Positions 26,893 to 35,284 of a stretch of 64,000 nucleotides of DNA are shown here, piece after piece. The DNA is taken from contig NZ_JBOITL010000039.1 of the NCBI RefSeq assembly GCF_050717515.1, positions 248,001-312,000 on the forward strand, read 5' to 3'. This DNA comes from Clostridium_AD sp050717515. Its GTDB lineage: Bacteria > Bacillota > Clostridia > Clostridiales > Clostridiaceae. Position 1 is the first letter of the stretch; each line of letters begins with the position of its first letter. The notes beneath the pieces are model-generated. The model did no database searches. It had not been told where the DNA came from and was given only the letters and a program-made list of their open reading frames with translations. The translations under genes and the position numbers were made by a program.

Positions 26893-28638
26893 TTAAAATT
26901 TCAAAACTTTATTTCCTATAATTGTGTATTTATTTATTATTGTACCTTTAGGCGTATAAATATCATCCTTTTTTAGTTTTATATTTTTTTTATATGTTGT
27001 AATTTCACTACCGGTATTATTAAAAACCTCCAGATTAGGTTTTATGTTTGATTTTTCTAAAAAACACACTTGTGCTTCTAATTTATTACCATGACTGATT
27101 AACCTAATAATACATCTATGGGAAAGCTTTATAGTTGAATCTCCTCGGTACCCTCTAAAAACATTATCTACTTTTACAGGCACTTTTAAATCGAGCGCAT
27201 TGATGTTACCTGTGGTAACTGCAATTGTATCACTTTTATATTGTATTAAAACTATATCATTATTATTTACACTTATATAACTGATCTCTGGAAAAACTTT
27301 GTAATTTTGATATGCAAAAACAAAAATAACACATAGGGGAACATACTTAAATTGCCTATGTCCACTTTTAATTCCAAGATAACATAGATATAACCCAAAT
27401 ACAACTAAACTTTCTATACAAGAAAAGTAAATTATTTCTGGTAGCATTATGCATAAATTTTTTTGAATAAATTCTATAATTATTAAAATGGTATACAACC
27501 CATAATTTATTAAGTTGAACAATTCATAAAAACCGCTAAGGACCAATCCTATATTACCTAAAACCACAACTACAGTATAAAAAGGCAATAGCAGTAAGTT
27601 GCTAAAAAGAAATCCGAAACTAAAAGTCTTCAGTGCAAAAACTGCATAAGGCAATGAAAATATTTGAGAACTTATGCTTAAGCTAAAAGATTCATTTAAA
27701 GCTTTAGGAAGTTTATATAATACCTTTTTTATTTTTTTATTAAACAATATAATCCCAAGAACACAAAGAAAAGAAAGCATAAACCCAATATCAAGAATAT
27801 AGAAAGGTCTAAATAACAATAGTATAATTGCAGCTAGGCTAATAGAGGAAAGACTATCGTATTTTTTATAAATTTTACTTGCTATTTTTAATATAAAAAT
27901 CATTATAAATGCTCTTATAGTAGATGCTTTTCCTCCTGTAAATATCATATATACAAAAGAAAATAAAAGAGCAATTTTATAGCCACTAATAATTTCTAAT
28001 GCTTTATATACTATTGACATGTGTAGTCCTGATACGCTTATAACATGGCTAATACCTAACTTTTTAAAGTCTTCCTTTTGCGTCTTTTCAATAAAGCCGC
28101 TATCTCCAAAACATACAGCCATAACTAGTGCAGTTTTTTCTTTTCCTAGTACTACTGAAAATTTTTTATATAAATCCCTTCTAAAACTTTCAATCTTTGA
28201 TATTAAATCCTCATTACATATTTTATAATCATTAACTATGTAGGTTCCAACTATACCTCTTTCATAAACTGCCATTTTTTTAAAATTGCCCCTTATCCAA
28301 ACATTCCTTCCTTCCGTTAATCCAAAGATATTGCCCTTCAAAATAATTTTCTTGTTACTGGATTTTGCATAGCAATAATAATTATTTTTGTCTGAAATTC
28401 TTACTTTCAACTTTTGCGACTTTGGTAAGTTAATATTAAAATAAGCATAATAATTTATAGCAGAAATAATAAAAAAACAAACTATCAGATAAAAGAATTT
28501 TTTATCTATAGTAAAATACATAACAGCTAAAAAAGATGCAGCTATAACTGCACCTAAAATAGGATTACTAATTAAAATTAAACAAATAAGGCATCCCATA
28601 AAAATTGACACTGCATAATACACTAAGGGTCTAGCCAT
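26893..28638 (-). CDS. comEC: ComEC/Rec2 family DNA-uptake channel, short form
   Basis: 581-residue polytopic membrane protein. N-terminal OB-like region after three helices, and a competence domain containing ISHVISVSGLHMSIVY and GGKASTIRAFIMI. ComEC forms the inner-membrane channel for single-stranded DNA. The cytoplasmic C-terminal part (about residues 440-581) shows none of the HxHxDH metallo-beta-lactamase ligands of full-length ComEC (about 770 residues in Bacillus), so the nuclease-like domain is missing or unrecognisable. comEA lies 21 kb away in the window. Confidence 0.88.
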   Translation of the reverse strand: MARPLVYYAVSIFMGCLICLILISNPILGAVIAASFLAVMYFTIDKKFFYLIVCFFIISAINYYAYFNINLPKSQKLKVRISDKNNYYCYAKSSNKKIILKGNIFGLTEGRNVWIRGNFKKMAVYERGIVGTYIVNDYKICNEDLISKIESFRRDLYKKFSVVLGKEKTALVMAVCFGDSGFIEKTQKEDFKKLGISHVISVSGLHMSIVYKALEIISGYKIALLFSFVYMIFTGGKASTIRAFIMIFILKIASKIYKKYDSLSSISLAAIILLLFRPFYILDIGFMLSFLCVLGIILFNKKIKKVLYKLPKALNESFSLSISSQIFSLPYAVFALKTFSFGFLFSNLLLLPFYTVVVVLGNIGLVLSGFYELFNLINYGLYTILIIIEFIQKNLCIMLPEIIYFSCIESLVVFGLYLCYLGIKSGHRQFKYVPLCVIFVFAYQNYKVFPEISYISVNNNDIVLIQYKSDTIAVTTGNINALDLKVPVKVDNVFRGYRGDSTIKLSHRCIIRLISHGNKLEAQVCFLEKSNIKPNLEVFNNTGSEITTYKKNIKLKKDDIYTPKGTIINKYTIIGNKVLKF

Positions 28639-28682
28639 AATAAACTGTAGTACTTGAAAATTTATTTATTAAAAAGAACATA

Positions 28683-28925
28683 TTAATTTGTTCCATCCTT
28701 TTCTATTTCTATTATAATCTCAACATTGTGGATATTAGGAATTGCATGAATATGTTTTACATGAGGTATTCCAGATTTATTTCTTATTTTAAAATAATTA
28801 TAAGTAATCTCCTGTGCCGCTTCTTGTGATAAATTATTATAATTTATAAAATACTCTCCTTCTGGTATATCTAAAAAAATTGTGTTACTTCCTATTACCT
28901 TTGTTTCAAATATATTTTCAAGCAT
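28683..28925 (-). CDS. orphan protein of 80 residues
   Basis: Starts MLENIFETKVIGSNTIFLDI at the ATG at 28925, seven bases after GGAGG; an in-frame GTG two codons earlier is too close to that site. Predicted mixed alpha/beta and soluble, with a histidine-rich central part (VKHIHAIPNIHNVE). No family recognised. It sits between the degenerate P-type ATPase and comEC. Confidence 0.6.
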   Translation of the reverse strand: MLENIFETKVIGSNTIFLDIPEGEYFINYNNLSQEAAQEITYNYFKIRNKSGIPHVKHIHAIPNIHNVEIIIEIEKDGTN

Positions 28926-29048
28926 TTTCACACCTCCACAATTTTATTTTATCCAATAAATATTCAAATTAAACAGGTTATTTTTGCTTATTTTTCATTT
29001 TTCCAGCTAGCTTATAAACCTTATGGAAGCTCTTGTTCTTTTTTCAAA

Positions 29049-31541
29049 TTAACTAATAATATTAAAAAGGTACATCATAATAAATATACACTGCAATACC
29101 AAATTAATAAGTAATAAACTGTAAGAATTTTTATTTTTCAAAAAATGCTTTTCAGATATTATGGTTATGCAAAATAAATTTTGGTATAAAACAAAAATAA
29201 TAAATCCAATATGCACTGTGTTTATAGTAGTAAATTTACCCATTAAATATAAAATCAAAAAATATATGCCGCTAGTTATAAATGCATTTCTTACTGAAAC
29301 TCTTTTTATATACTTAAAATTAATATTTTTCATATCTTTAACCCTATTTCTATTTTGCAATAGAATTGACATCCCTGAGCAAGGTATAATTATAAAATTC
29401 AAATATAAGATTTCAATAAGCGTAAATGGCATGTGCCCCTTAGCAATTAAACATATTAATATTATAAGGATTTCACTAAGCCCTACCGCACTTAGGAATA
29501 AACCTAATTCACTTATAAAGTTAATAATCTTTTTACTATGGTGAACTAAATTGATTATTTCACTTAAATCATTTTCTTGTAAAAATAAGCTTGATAGTTT
29601 TCTTACTACATTGCTACATTCATTTCCTGTTGAAATGGATATACGTGAATTATTAAGATATTCCAAATCCGTTAACCTATCCCCAACTGATGCTATAGAA
29701 TGGCCTTTGGAATTTAGGCAGTTCACAATTTCACTTTTATGTTTAGGCGAAATTTTAGAGAAAATGCTAACGCCCTCAATATTTTTTTCGAATTCTTCTT
29801 TGTCCATATAATCTATTTCTATTCCTGATAAAACTTCTTCTTTTTTATGAGTAAGTCCTATTCGCTTCCCAAAAGCTAAACAAGCTAGTTTATTATCTTC
29901 TTCATCTATAATAAGCCTAATGTTTTTGTCTATACAGTTTTGCACTGCTGCATAGGAATTATTTTTAATAGGATTCTCAAAGCCCATTAGACCTACAAAA
30001 ACTAAATTACTTTCAATATTCTCATCAATGCTGGGTTCATAATTGAAATTCCTGTATCCAAACCCTATAACAGCATAAGCACTATTAGACATTCCTATAT
30101 GAGCATTTATAATGGTTTTGATATCGCTTTCTTTAATTTCTTTTTCTATCCCATTAATTAAAATATGAGTACACCTGTTTAATAGACTATCAAGACCCCC
30201 TGATACATTAGCTCTATATCTATCCTCAATCTTATTCAGAACAGTTTTTATCAACCTATCAGAATCATAGGGTATTTTAAAAACTCTTTCTTGTTGCATT
30301 TCTAATCTACTTTTTTCTGAAAATTCTTCACTACAAAATTTAAGAATTGCATATTCTGCTAAGTTCTCAATAGAATTATCATTTCCACTATAAGACGCTC
30401 CCCCACTTTCTAGTTTAGCATCATTGCAAAGTAATGCTATACTGATTATTCTTTCCATAGTAGCTTCCATAGTAATGCTTTGTTTTTGTACATCAACAAG
30501 CATATTATCGCAATATACGTGTCTAAAGATAAGTACATTCTCCGAAATACAACCAATCTTCTTTGTAAATATTGTAGTAATGCTGGCAAGAAAGTATATA
30601 GCAGAAATACCCTTTATGTATATATTCTTCTTCTTAAATCCCTGGAATATAATATTAAAAAATGTAAATAATATTATAATATAAATCGGAAAATAAAATG
30701 TCATAAAAACATATATAAGAGCATTTATAATTTCATAGACTAAAAATTTATTATATAGGGTAAAAAGTAAAGTTATTGCGCCTGCTATCATAGTAACTTG
30801 TGCTGCTCTATTTGCAATTTTATTTAAATTTTTAGTAAAAATCCTATTGTCATTTTTATATTCCAGCAGTGCACTTGCAATTTTACCAATTTGTGTATCC
30901 ATTCCAGTAGCAACAACTATACCTAGGCCAGATCCTCCAGTAACAATAGAAGATTTAAAAACCATATTCTTTATTTGAGAAAGATTTATTACCCCTCCCT
31001 CTATCTTCATAGAGTACTTTTCAACTTCATATTTTTCACCTGTTACAGCAACTTCACGTACCTTAAGATCTTCGCATTCTATTATTCTAATATCAGCTGC
31101 CACATAGCTACCCTTTTCTAAAAAAAACATATCTCCAACAACTATTTCTTCACAAGCTATTTTGCATCTCTTTCCATTTCGCAATACGTAAGAAAAAGCT
31201 GTGTTTAAGTTATCAATTGCCATTAAACTTTTTTCTTCTTTATAGTCTCCATGAATTAACATTACAAGACTTGTTATCATTATAAAAGCTACGATGCATG
31301 CTATAACATATAACTTGTTGTAAAATAACATGGCTATAAAAATTAAGGATATAACCATCCATAATTGTCTTATTTCTTCAATAATCAAAGTTAAAAGACT
31401 TTCAGTTTTAGGCTTTAATATTAGGTTTTCGCCATATGTTTCCCTCATATGCTTGATTTTATTTTCAGTTAGCCCCAAACTAATGTCTGAATCTAAAATT
31501 TTCACTACTTTTGTCATTGTTTTTCCATACCACTTCTTCAT
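29049..31541 (-). CDS. P-type ATPase homologue lacking catalytic residues (pseudo-transporter)
   Basis: 830 residues with the whole P2-type layout: N-terminal cation-ATPase domain, M1-M2 about 60-97, actuator domain about 105-235, M3-M4 about 246-298, P/N domains about 320-670, and four to five C-terminal helices. Every catalytic motif is altered. The phosphorylation motif DKTGT reads KKIGC (Lys327 replaces the aspartate); TGES reads TGEK; PEGLP of M4 reads PIYII; KGA reads SGG; the DPPR-like motif reads NPIK; GDGxND reads GDRLTD. The frame is intact, so this looks like a retained pseudoenzyme, not a broken gene. Possible role: sensor or scaffold. Neighbours are a MORN protein and an orphan. 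Confidence 0.85.
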   Translation of the reverse strand: MKKWYGKTMTKVVKILDSDISLGLTENKIKHMRETYGENLILKPKTESLLTLIIEEIRQLWMVISLIFIAMLFYNKLYVIACIVAFIMITSLVMLIHGDYKEEKSLMAIDNLNTAFSYVLRNGKRCKIACEEIVVGDMFFLEKGSYVAADIRIIECEDLKVREVAVTGEKYEVEKYSMKIEGGVINLSQIKNMVFKSSIVTGGSGLGIVVATGMDTQIGKIASALLEYKNDNRIFTKNLNKIANRAAQVTMIAGAITLLFTLYNKFLVYEIINALIYVFMTFYFPIYIIILFTFFNIIFQGFKKKNIYIKGISAIYFLASITTIFTKKIGCISENVLIFRHVYCDNMLVDVQKQSITMEATMERIISIALLCNDAKLESGGASYSGNDNSIENLAEYAILKFCSEEFSEKSRLEMQQERVFKIPYDSDRLIKTVLNKIEDRYRANVSGGLDSLLNRCTHILINGIEKEIKESDIKTIINAHIGMSNSAYAVIGFGYRNFNYEPSIDENIESNLVFVGLMGFENPIKNNSYAAVQNCIDKNIRLIIDEEDNKLACLAFGKRIGLTHKKEEVLSGIEIDYMDKEEFEKNIEGVSIFSKISPKHKSEIVNCLNSKGHSIASVGDRLTDLEYLNNSRISISTGNECSNVVRKLSSLFLQENDLSEIINLVHHSKKIINFISELGLFLSAVGLSEILIILICLIAKGHMPFTLIEILYLNFIIIPCSGMSILLQNRNRVKDMKNINFKYIKRVSVRNAFITSGIYFLILYLMGKFTTINTVHIGFIIFVLYQNLFCITIISEKHFLKNKNSYSLLLINLVLQCIFIMMYLFNIIS

Positions 31542-31597
31542 ATTACCAACCTATCCTTTTGCATTTTTTATACCTTATATTCTTCGTTGAATAAATT

Positions 31598-31628
31598 GGA
31601 GACTTTAGCATAAATAGCTAAAGTCTCC
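31598..31628. terminator. terminator behind the MORN gene
   Basis: GGAGACTTTAGC (31598-31609) and GCTAAAGTCTCC (31617-31628) form a perfect 12-bp stem with a seven-base loop, 30 bases past the MORN stop. U-runs are short on both sides. Confidence 0.75.
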
Positions 31629-31657
31629 AATTTTAAAGCACAATATAGCAACGAGCT

Positions 31658-32218
31658 TTACCTTATCAATTGGTTGCTTTTAGATTGTCCCATGACAATT
31701 TCTCCATCAGCGTATATGTACATTCCTTGGCCTTCTCTTTCATCATTTACCCACTGACCTATATATTTATCTCCAGTAGCCCAAGTATGGATTCCTTCCC
31801 CCTGTCTAAGTCCATCTTTCCAGCCCCCTACATAGATATCTCCATCTGGCCAATTACAAATGCCTTGACCGGATTTTTCACCATTCTCCCAATCTCCTAT
31901 ATATCTTTCACCATCTGCCCAGGTATATATTCCACTTCCGTGTTTTTCATCATCACTCCACTCACCTACATATTTTTCTCCACAGGCCCAAGTGAGAGTT
32001 CCCATGCCATGCATTTTATTATTTTTCCAAAGACCTACATATTTACTTCCATCCGTATAAATAAAAGTCCCTTGGCCATTTTTTACGCCATCAAGTCTTT
32101 CTCCCTCATAGATTCCTCCGTGAACATGTTCTTTTTGTGCAATTGTCACCTTATCTAGCTTAACATTTTGCATAGTAATTTTGCTCATATTAGCTTTACT
32201 TAGTTTTACATTTTTCAT
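31658..32218 (-). CDS. MORN-repeat protein
   Basis: 186 residues. After a 35-residue leader (MKNVKLSKANMSKITMQNVK) come six MORN repeats of about 23 residues, each of the form Y-x-G-x-W ... G-x-G-x-x-x-W-x-x-G (for example YVGEWSDDEKHGSGIYTWA). MORN repeats often bind lipid headgroups or proteins at membranes. No signal peptide or membrane helix is seen, so it should be cytosolic. It lies directly upstream of the degenerate P-type ATPase gene, with a terminator between. Confidence 0.88.
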   Translation of the reverse strand: MKNVKLSKANMSKITMQNVKLDKVTIAQKEHVHGGIYEGERLDGVKNGQGTFIYTDGSKYVGLWKNNKMHGMGTLTWACGEKYVGEWSDDEKHGSGIYTWADGERYIGDWENGEKSGQGICNWPDGDIYVGGWKDGLRQGEGIHTWATGDKYIGQWVNDEREGQGMYIYADGEIVMGQSKSNQLIR

Positions 32219-32330
32219 ATGATCCTAGCTCCTTTTCCCTGGGCATACTTCTCTTGTCATTTCATTTGCCTCATCTACAATATACTATATCATGCTTTGC
32301 CTAAAATTATACAATATTTTTTTGCAAAAT

Positions 32331-32366
32331 AAAAACCTGTAGGAATTAATTCCTACAGGTATTTTT
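32331..32366. terminator. terminator of the zinc-ribbon gene
   Basis: CCTGTAGGAATT (32336-32347) and AATTCCTACAGG (32348-32359) are perfect complements, with an A-run before and a T-run after, so it can act in both directions. Confidence 0.88.
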
Positions 32367-32378
32367 TATTAGATAAAA

Positions 32379-32543
32379 TTATCTTTGAAATCCTCTATTG
32401 TTTTGTTGTTTTTTAGCTCTTCTACAATCAGGACATCTTTGTGGTTCATTTTCGAATCCTTTTTCTTTGTAAAATTCCTGTTCACCCTCAGTGAATACGA
32501 ATTCTTGTGAACAATCTTTGCATATTATAGTTTTATCTGCCAT
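32379..32543 (-). CDS. 54-residue zinc-ribbon protein
   Basis: Small protein starting MADKTIICKDCSQEFVFTEG with two CxxC pairs (CKDC at 8-11, CPDC at 37-40) and a basic glutamine-rich end (RRAKKQQNNRGFQR). It matches the short probable-zinc-ribbon family common in Clostridia. The role is not established; nucleic-acid binding is plausible. AAAGGAGAAATG upstream supplies the ribosome binding site, and a terminator follows. Confidence 0.85.
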   Translation of the reverse strand: MADKTIICKDCSQEFVFTEGEQEFYKEKGFENEPQRCPDCRRAKKQQNNRGFQR

Positions 32544-32736
32544 TTAAACATTTCTCCTTTTTAATTATATTAAGATTTAAGAGCTGATTTACTTTATATG
32601 CCTAAAAAGGTAATGTTTAAATCATATTAAATCTTGATGTTAATGATTTTGCAATCTCAACTCATTTAGAATAACATATATATTATTGATTTGCAATACT
32701 TTTCTTCAAAATACTTATAAAAACACTGAATATTTA

Positions 32737-32916
32737 TTATTTATTATTTCTAGCTAAAGCTAAATTAATGGTTCCTTTAACAAGATCAATGGCTTGTAGT
32801 TTGCTATGTCCTTTATGTTTTATTTCTTCTTCTTCTTTTCTTGCTATTGCCTTAAATGGATATTCTTTCTCTTGATTTTCAATAACTTCTATTACATAGC
32901 CTCTGTATTCTTCCAT
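32737..32916 (-). CDS. 59-residue orphan protein
   Basis: Reads MEEYRGYVIEVIENQEKEYP, continues with a glutamate/lysine-rich helix (ARKEEEEIKHKGHSKL) and ends LALARNNK. The ATG at 32916 is preceded by AGAGGTGGAAT. Compact, charged and without a membrane helix. Not recognised; the coding call rests on the ribosome binding site and on natural composition. Confidence 0.6.
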   Translation of the reverse strand: MEEYRGYVIEVIENQEKEYPFKAIARKEEEEIKHKGHSKLQAIDLVKGTINLALARNNK

Positions 32917-33229
32917 ATTCCACCTCTTATTATTTATTTAAAATGTTGTTCTTAATTATATACTTCACATATATCATTTAAAACCAAACAGTAATTTATC
33001 TTAAAACTTTCAAACAACTAACTCTTTAATTTATTACCCCTAAATTTTCTTTTAATGTTACAATTTTACCCTCCTTTTCTAAATTCATTATAACACATTT
33101 AGAATAATTTGAATATTCTTTTATTAAATTAACTTTTGGTGAATTTTATTGCTAGTTAAATAAAAATAACGTGTACCTTTAACTAAGTACACGCCCTACT
33201 ATTATAATTTCAAGTCTTTAATTCCAGTG
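32917..33229. other. intergenic region upstream of the 59-residue ORF and downstream of the V-ATPase operon
   Basis: No convincing gene in these 313 bases. It holds the V-ATPase terminator at 33170-33193 and probably the promoter for the 59-residue gene; I see no strong consensus boxes. Confidence 0.6.
33170..33193 (-). terminator. V-ATPase operon terminator
   Basis: CGTGTAC (33170-33176) and GTACACG (33187-33193) form the stem; on the minus strand it is followed by TTATTTTTATTT. It lies about 40 bases after the atpD stop. Confidence 0.82.
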
Positions 33230-33850
33230 CTAATCTTCTTTTCTATGTTTCTTTTTCACTACTTTTAACCTAAAAAAATCTTCTCTTTCTTTTTCTTCTA
33301 AAACTTCTGTAATAAATTTTACTATTTCCTCATATTTAGGAATCTGTATATTTTGAAGTGCATTTGCTCTCTTTTGGGTTTTCTTTACTTCCATGGCTAA
33401 TCTGTATACAGCATTTTCTACTTCTGCTAACTCGTAGGTTAAGTATTTTACATTGTTAAACTCTTTCATTGCCTCATCAATAGACGCGCTACTTCTGTAA
33501 AATCCATACTTTGGTTCTATTTCTTTTCTCTCGAAAATAATTTTTGGTACTTCTACGCCCATAACACTTTTAAACAAAATTTCATAATCTTTTGCTTCTT
33601 CCACCGACATAGCTATATCTTCCATCTTAGTTATTCCTGAATTTATATTTGCAGATTGTAAAGCCTTATAGGCCTTGGAAAAAGTTTTATTTACCTGCTC
33701 TTGAAGAACCCGTGCCTTATCTACATAAGACATCATTTCTCTTATTAATACATTTCTTTTTTTATCTAATAGTTCAAAGCCTTTTTCAGAAAAGTCCAAG
33801 GAATTTTTAGCAGCCATTAAGGTAGATTTAGTTGGCGCAAGGGTTTCCAT
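33230..33850 (-). CDS. atpD: V-type ATPase subunit D
   Basis: 206-residue central-stalk subunit, almost entirely helical: LAPTKSTLMAAKNSLDFSEK at the start and a long C-terminal coiled-coil helix (EVENAVYRLAMEVKKTQKRA). Transmits rotation from A3B3 to the membrane ring. Begins one base after the atpB stop; last gene of the operon. Confidence 0.95.
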   Translation of the reverse strand: METLAPTKSTLMAAKNSLDFSEKGFELLDKKRNVLIREMMSYVDKARVLQEQVNKTFSKAYKALQSANINSGITKMEDIAMSVEEAKDYEILFKSVMGVEVPKIIFERKEIEPKYGFYRSSASIDEAMKEFNNVKYLTYELAEVENAVYRLAMEVKKTQKRANALQNIQIPKYEEIVKFITEVLEEKEREDFFRLKVVKKKHRKED

Positions 33851-33851
33851 A

Positions 33852-35234
33852 TTACTTCACCACTGCTTTATAATATTTTTCTAAAATTTTAGGTGAAACC
33901 CTATCTAGCTCATTCCTGGGCAATATGCCAAGAATTTCCCAAGCTAAATCTAAAGTTTCTGTCATATCCCTATTTTCATCATAGTCCTGTTTTAAAAATC
34001 TTTCTTCAAAGGCTCTACCAAAGTCCATATACACCTTATCTATTTCTGAAAGCTCATCTTCTCCTATAACTTGTGCTAGAGCTATTACATCTTGTACCCT
34101 AGAGTATGCTGCAAATATTTGATTTGATGCATCCCCATGATCTTCGCGAGTAAAACCTTCACCAATACCATCTTTCATAAGTCTAGAAAGAGATGATAAA
34201 ATATTTACTGGCGGATATATGTCCCTTTGCTGGATCCCTCTACTTAAAACAATTTGTCCTTCTGTTATGAAGCCTGTAAGATCTGGCACTGGATGCGTTA
34301 TATCATCGTTAGGCATAGTGAGTATTGGTATTTGAGTTATACTACCTTTTTTTCCTTTCATCATGCCAGCTCTTTCATATAGCGACGCTAAATCAGAATA
34401 TAAATATCCTGGATAACCCTTTCTACTTGGAACTTCTTCTTTTAATGAAGATAGTTCTCTTAGTGCTTCACAATAATTAGTCATATCTGTAAGAATTACA
34501 AGTACATGCATATCTTCTTCAAAAGCTAAGTATTCTGCAACAGTAAGCGCACATCTTGGAGCTATTATTCTCTCAACTATAGGATCATCTGCTAAATTCG
34601 TAAACATAACTACCTTTTCCAGCACTCCCGCTTCTTCAAAGCTTTTCTTAAAATAATTAGCATCGTCATACTTTATTCCCATAGCTCCAAATACTATACA
34701 AAATTTTTCATCTGCCTCACTAGAAACTTTGGCTTGCCTTACTATTTGCGCGGCTAGTTCATTATGAGCCATACCATTTCCAGAAAATATAGGAAGTTTT
34801 TGCCCTCTAATTAATGTAGCAAGACAGTCTATAGAGGATATCCCTGTTTGTATGTAATCTCTAGGGTATCTTCTAGCCACAGGATTCATAGGTCTTCCAT
34901 TTACATCATATTTTTTTGAAGAATAAACTTCTCCACCATTATCGCGCGGATCTCCTATTCCATTAAATTCTCTCCCTAATATATCCTTTGTAATAGCTAT
35001 TTTAAAGGATTCCCCTTTAAAATGCACTGAGGTATTAGTAACAGACATCCCCGTTGTTGTTTCAAAAACTTGTACTATAGCCTTGTCTTTATAAATTTGA
35101 ACAACCTTGCCTTTTTTTTTGTATTTTCCCTCCACCAATATATCAACGATTTCATCATAGGCTACGTTTTCCACATTAGAAAGTATAATTAAAGGCCCTT
35201 GGACTTTGTTTAACATCAAATATTCTTTCTTCAT
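33852..35234 (-). CDS. atpB: V-type ATPase subunit B
   Basis: 460-residue non-catalytic nucleotide-binding subunit of the V1 headpiece. Recognised by YKKKGKVVQIYKDKAIVQVF (beta-barrel), RDYIQTGISSIDCLATLIRG and SGNGMAHNELAAQI, which takes the place of a P-loop, as expected for B. Full length. Follows atpA by 50 bases. Confidence 0.98.
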   Translation of the reverse strand: MKKEYLMLNKVQGPLIILSNVENVAYDEIVDILVEGKYKKKGKVVQIYKDKAIVQVFETTTGMSVTNTSVHFKGESFKIAITKDILGREFNGIGDPRDNGGEVYSSKKYDVNGRPMNPVARRYPRDYIQTGISSIDCLATLIRGQKLPIFSGNGMAHNELAAQIVRQAKVSSEADEKFCIVFGAMGIKYDDANYFKKSFEEAGVLEKVVMFTNLADDPIVERIIAPRCALTVAEYLAFEEDMHVLVILTDMTNYCEALRELSSLKEEVPSRKGYPGYLYSDLASLYERAGMMKGKKGSITQIPILTMPNDDITHPVPDLTGFITEGQIVLSRGIQQRDIYPPVNILSSLSRLMKDGIGEGFTREDHGDASNQIFAAYSRVQDVIALAQVIGEDELSEIDKVYMDFGRAFEERFLKQDYDENRDMTETLDLAWEILGILPRNELDRVSPKILEKYYKAVVK

Positions 35235-35284
35235 AGCTGCTTATACCTCCTCACTAGTTTCTGTAGGTATATATTATTATCTAC

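Noticed and set aside
26893..28638. comEC truncated by a frameshift into a lost 3' part
   Set aside because: The 3' boundary is normal, with holA starting 20 bases later and no MBL-like remnant in any frame in between.
29049..31541. Functional Ca2+/Mg2+-transporting ATPase annotation
   Set aside because: The phosphorylated aspartate and the other core catalytic motifs are missing, so transport by the P-type cycle is not supportable.
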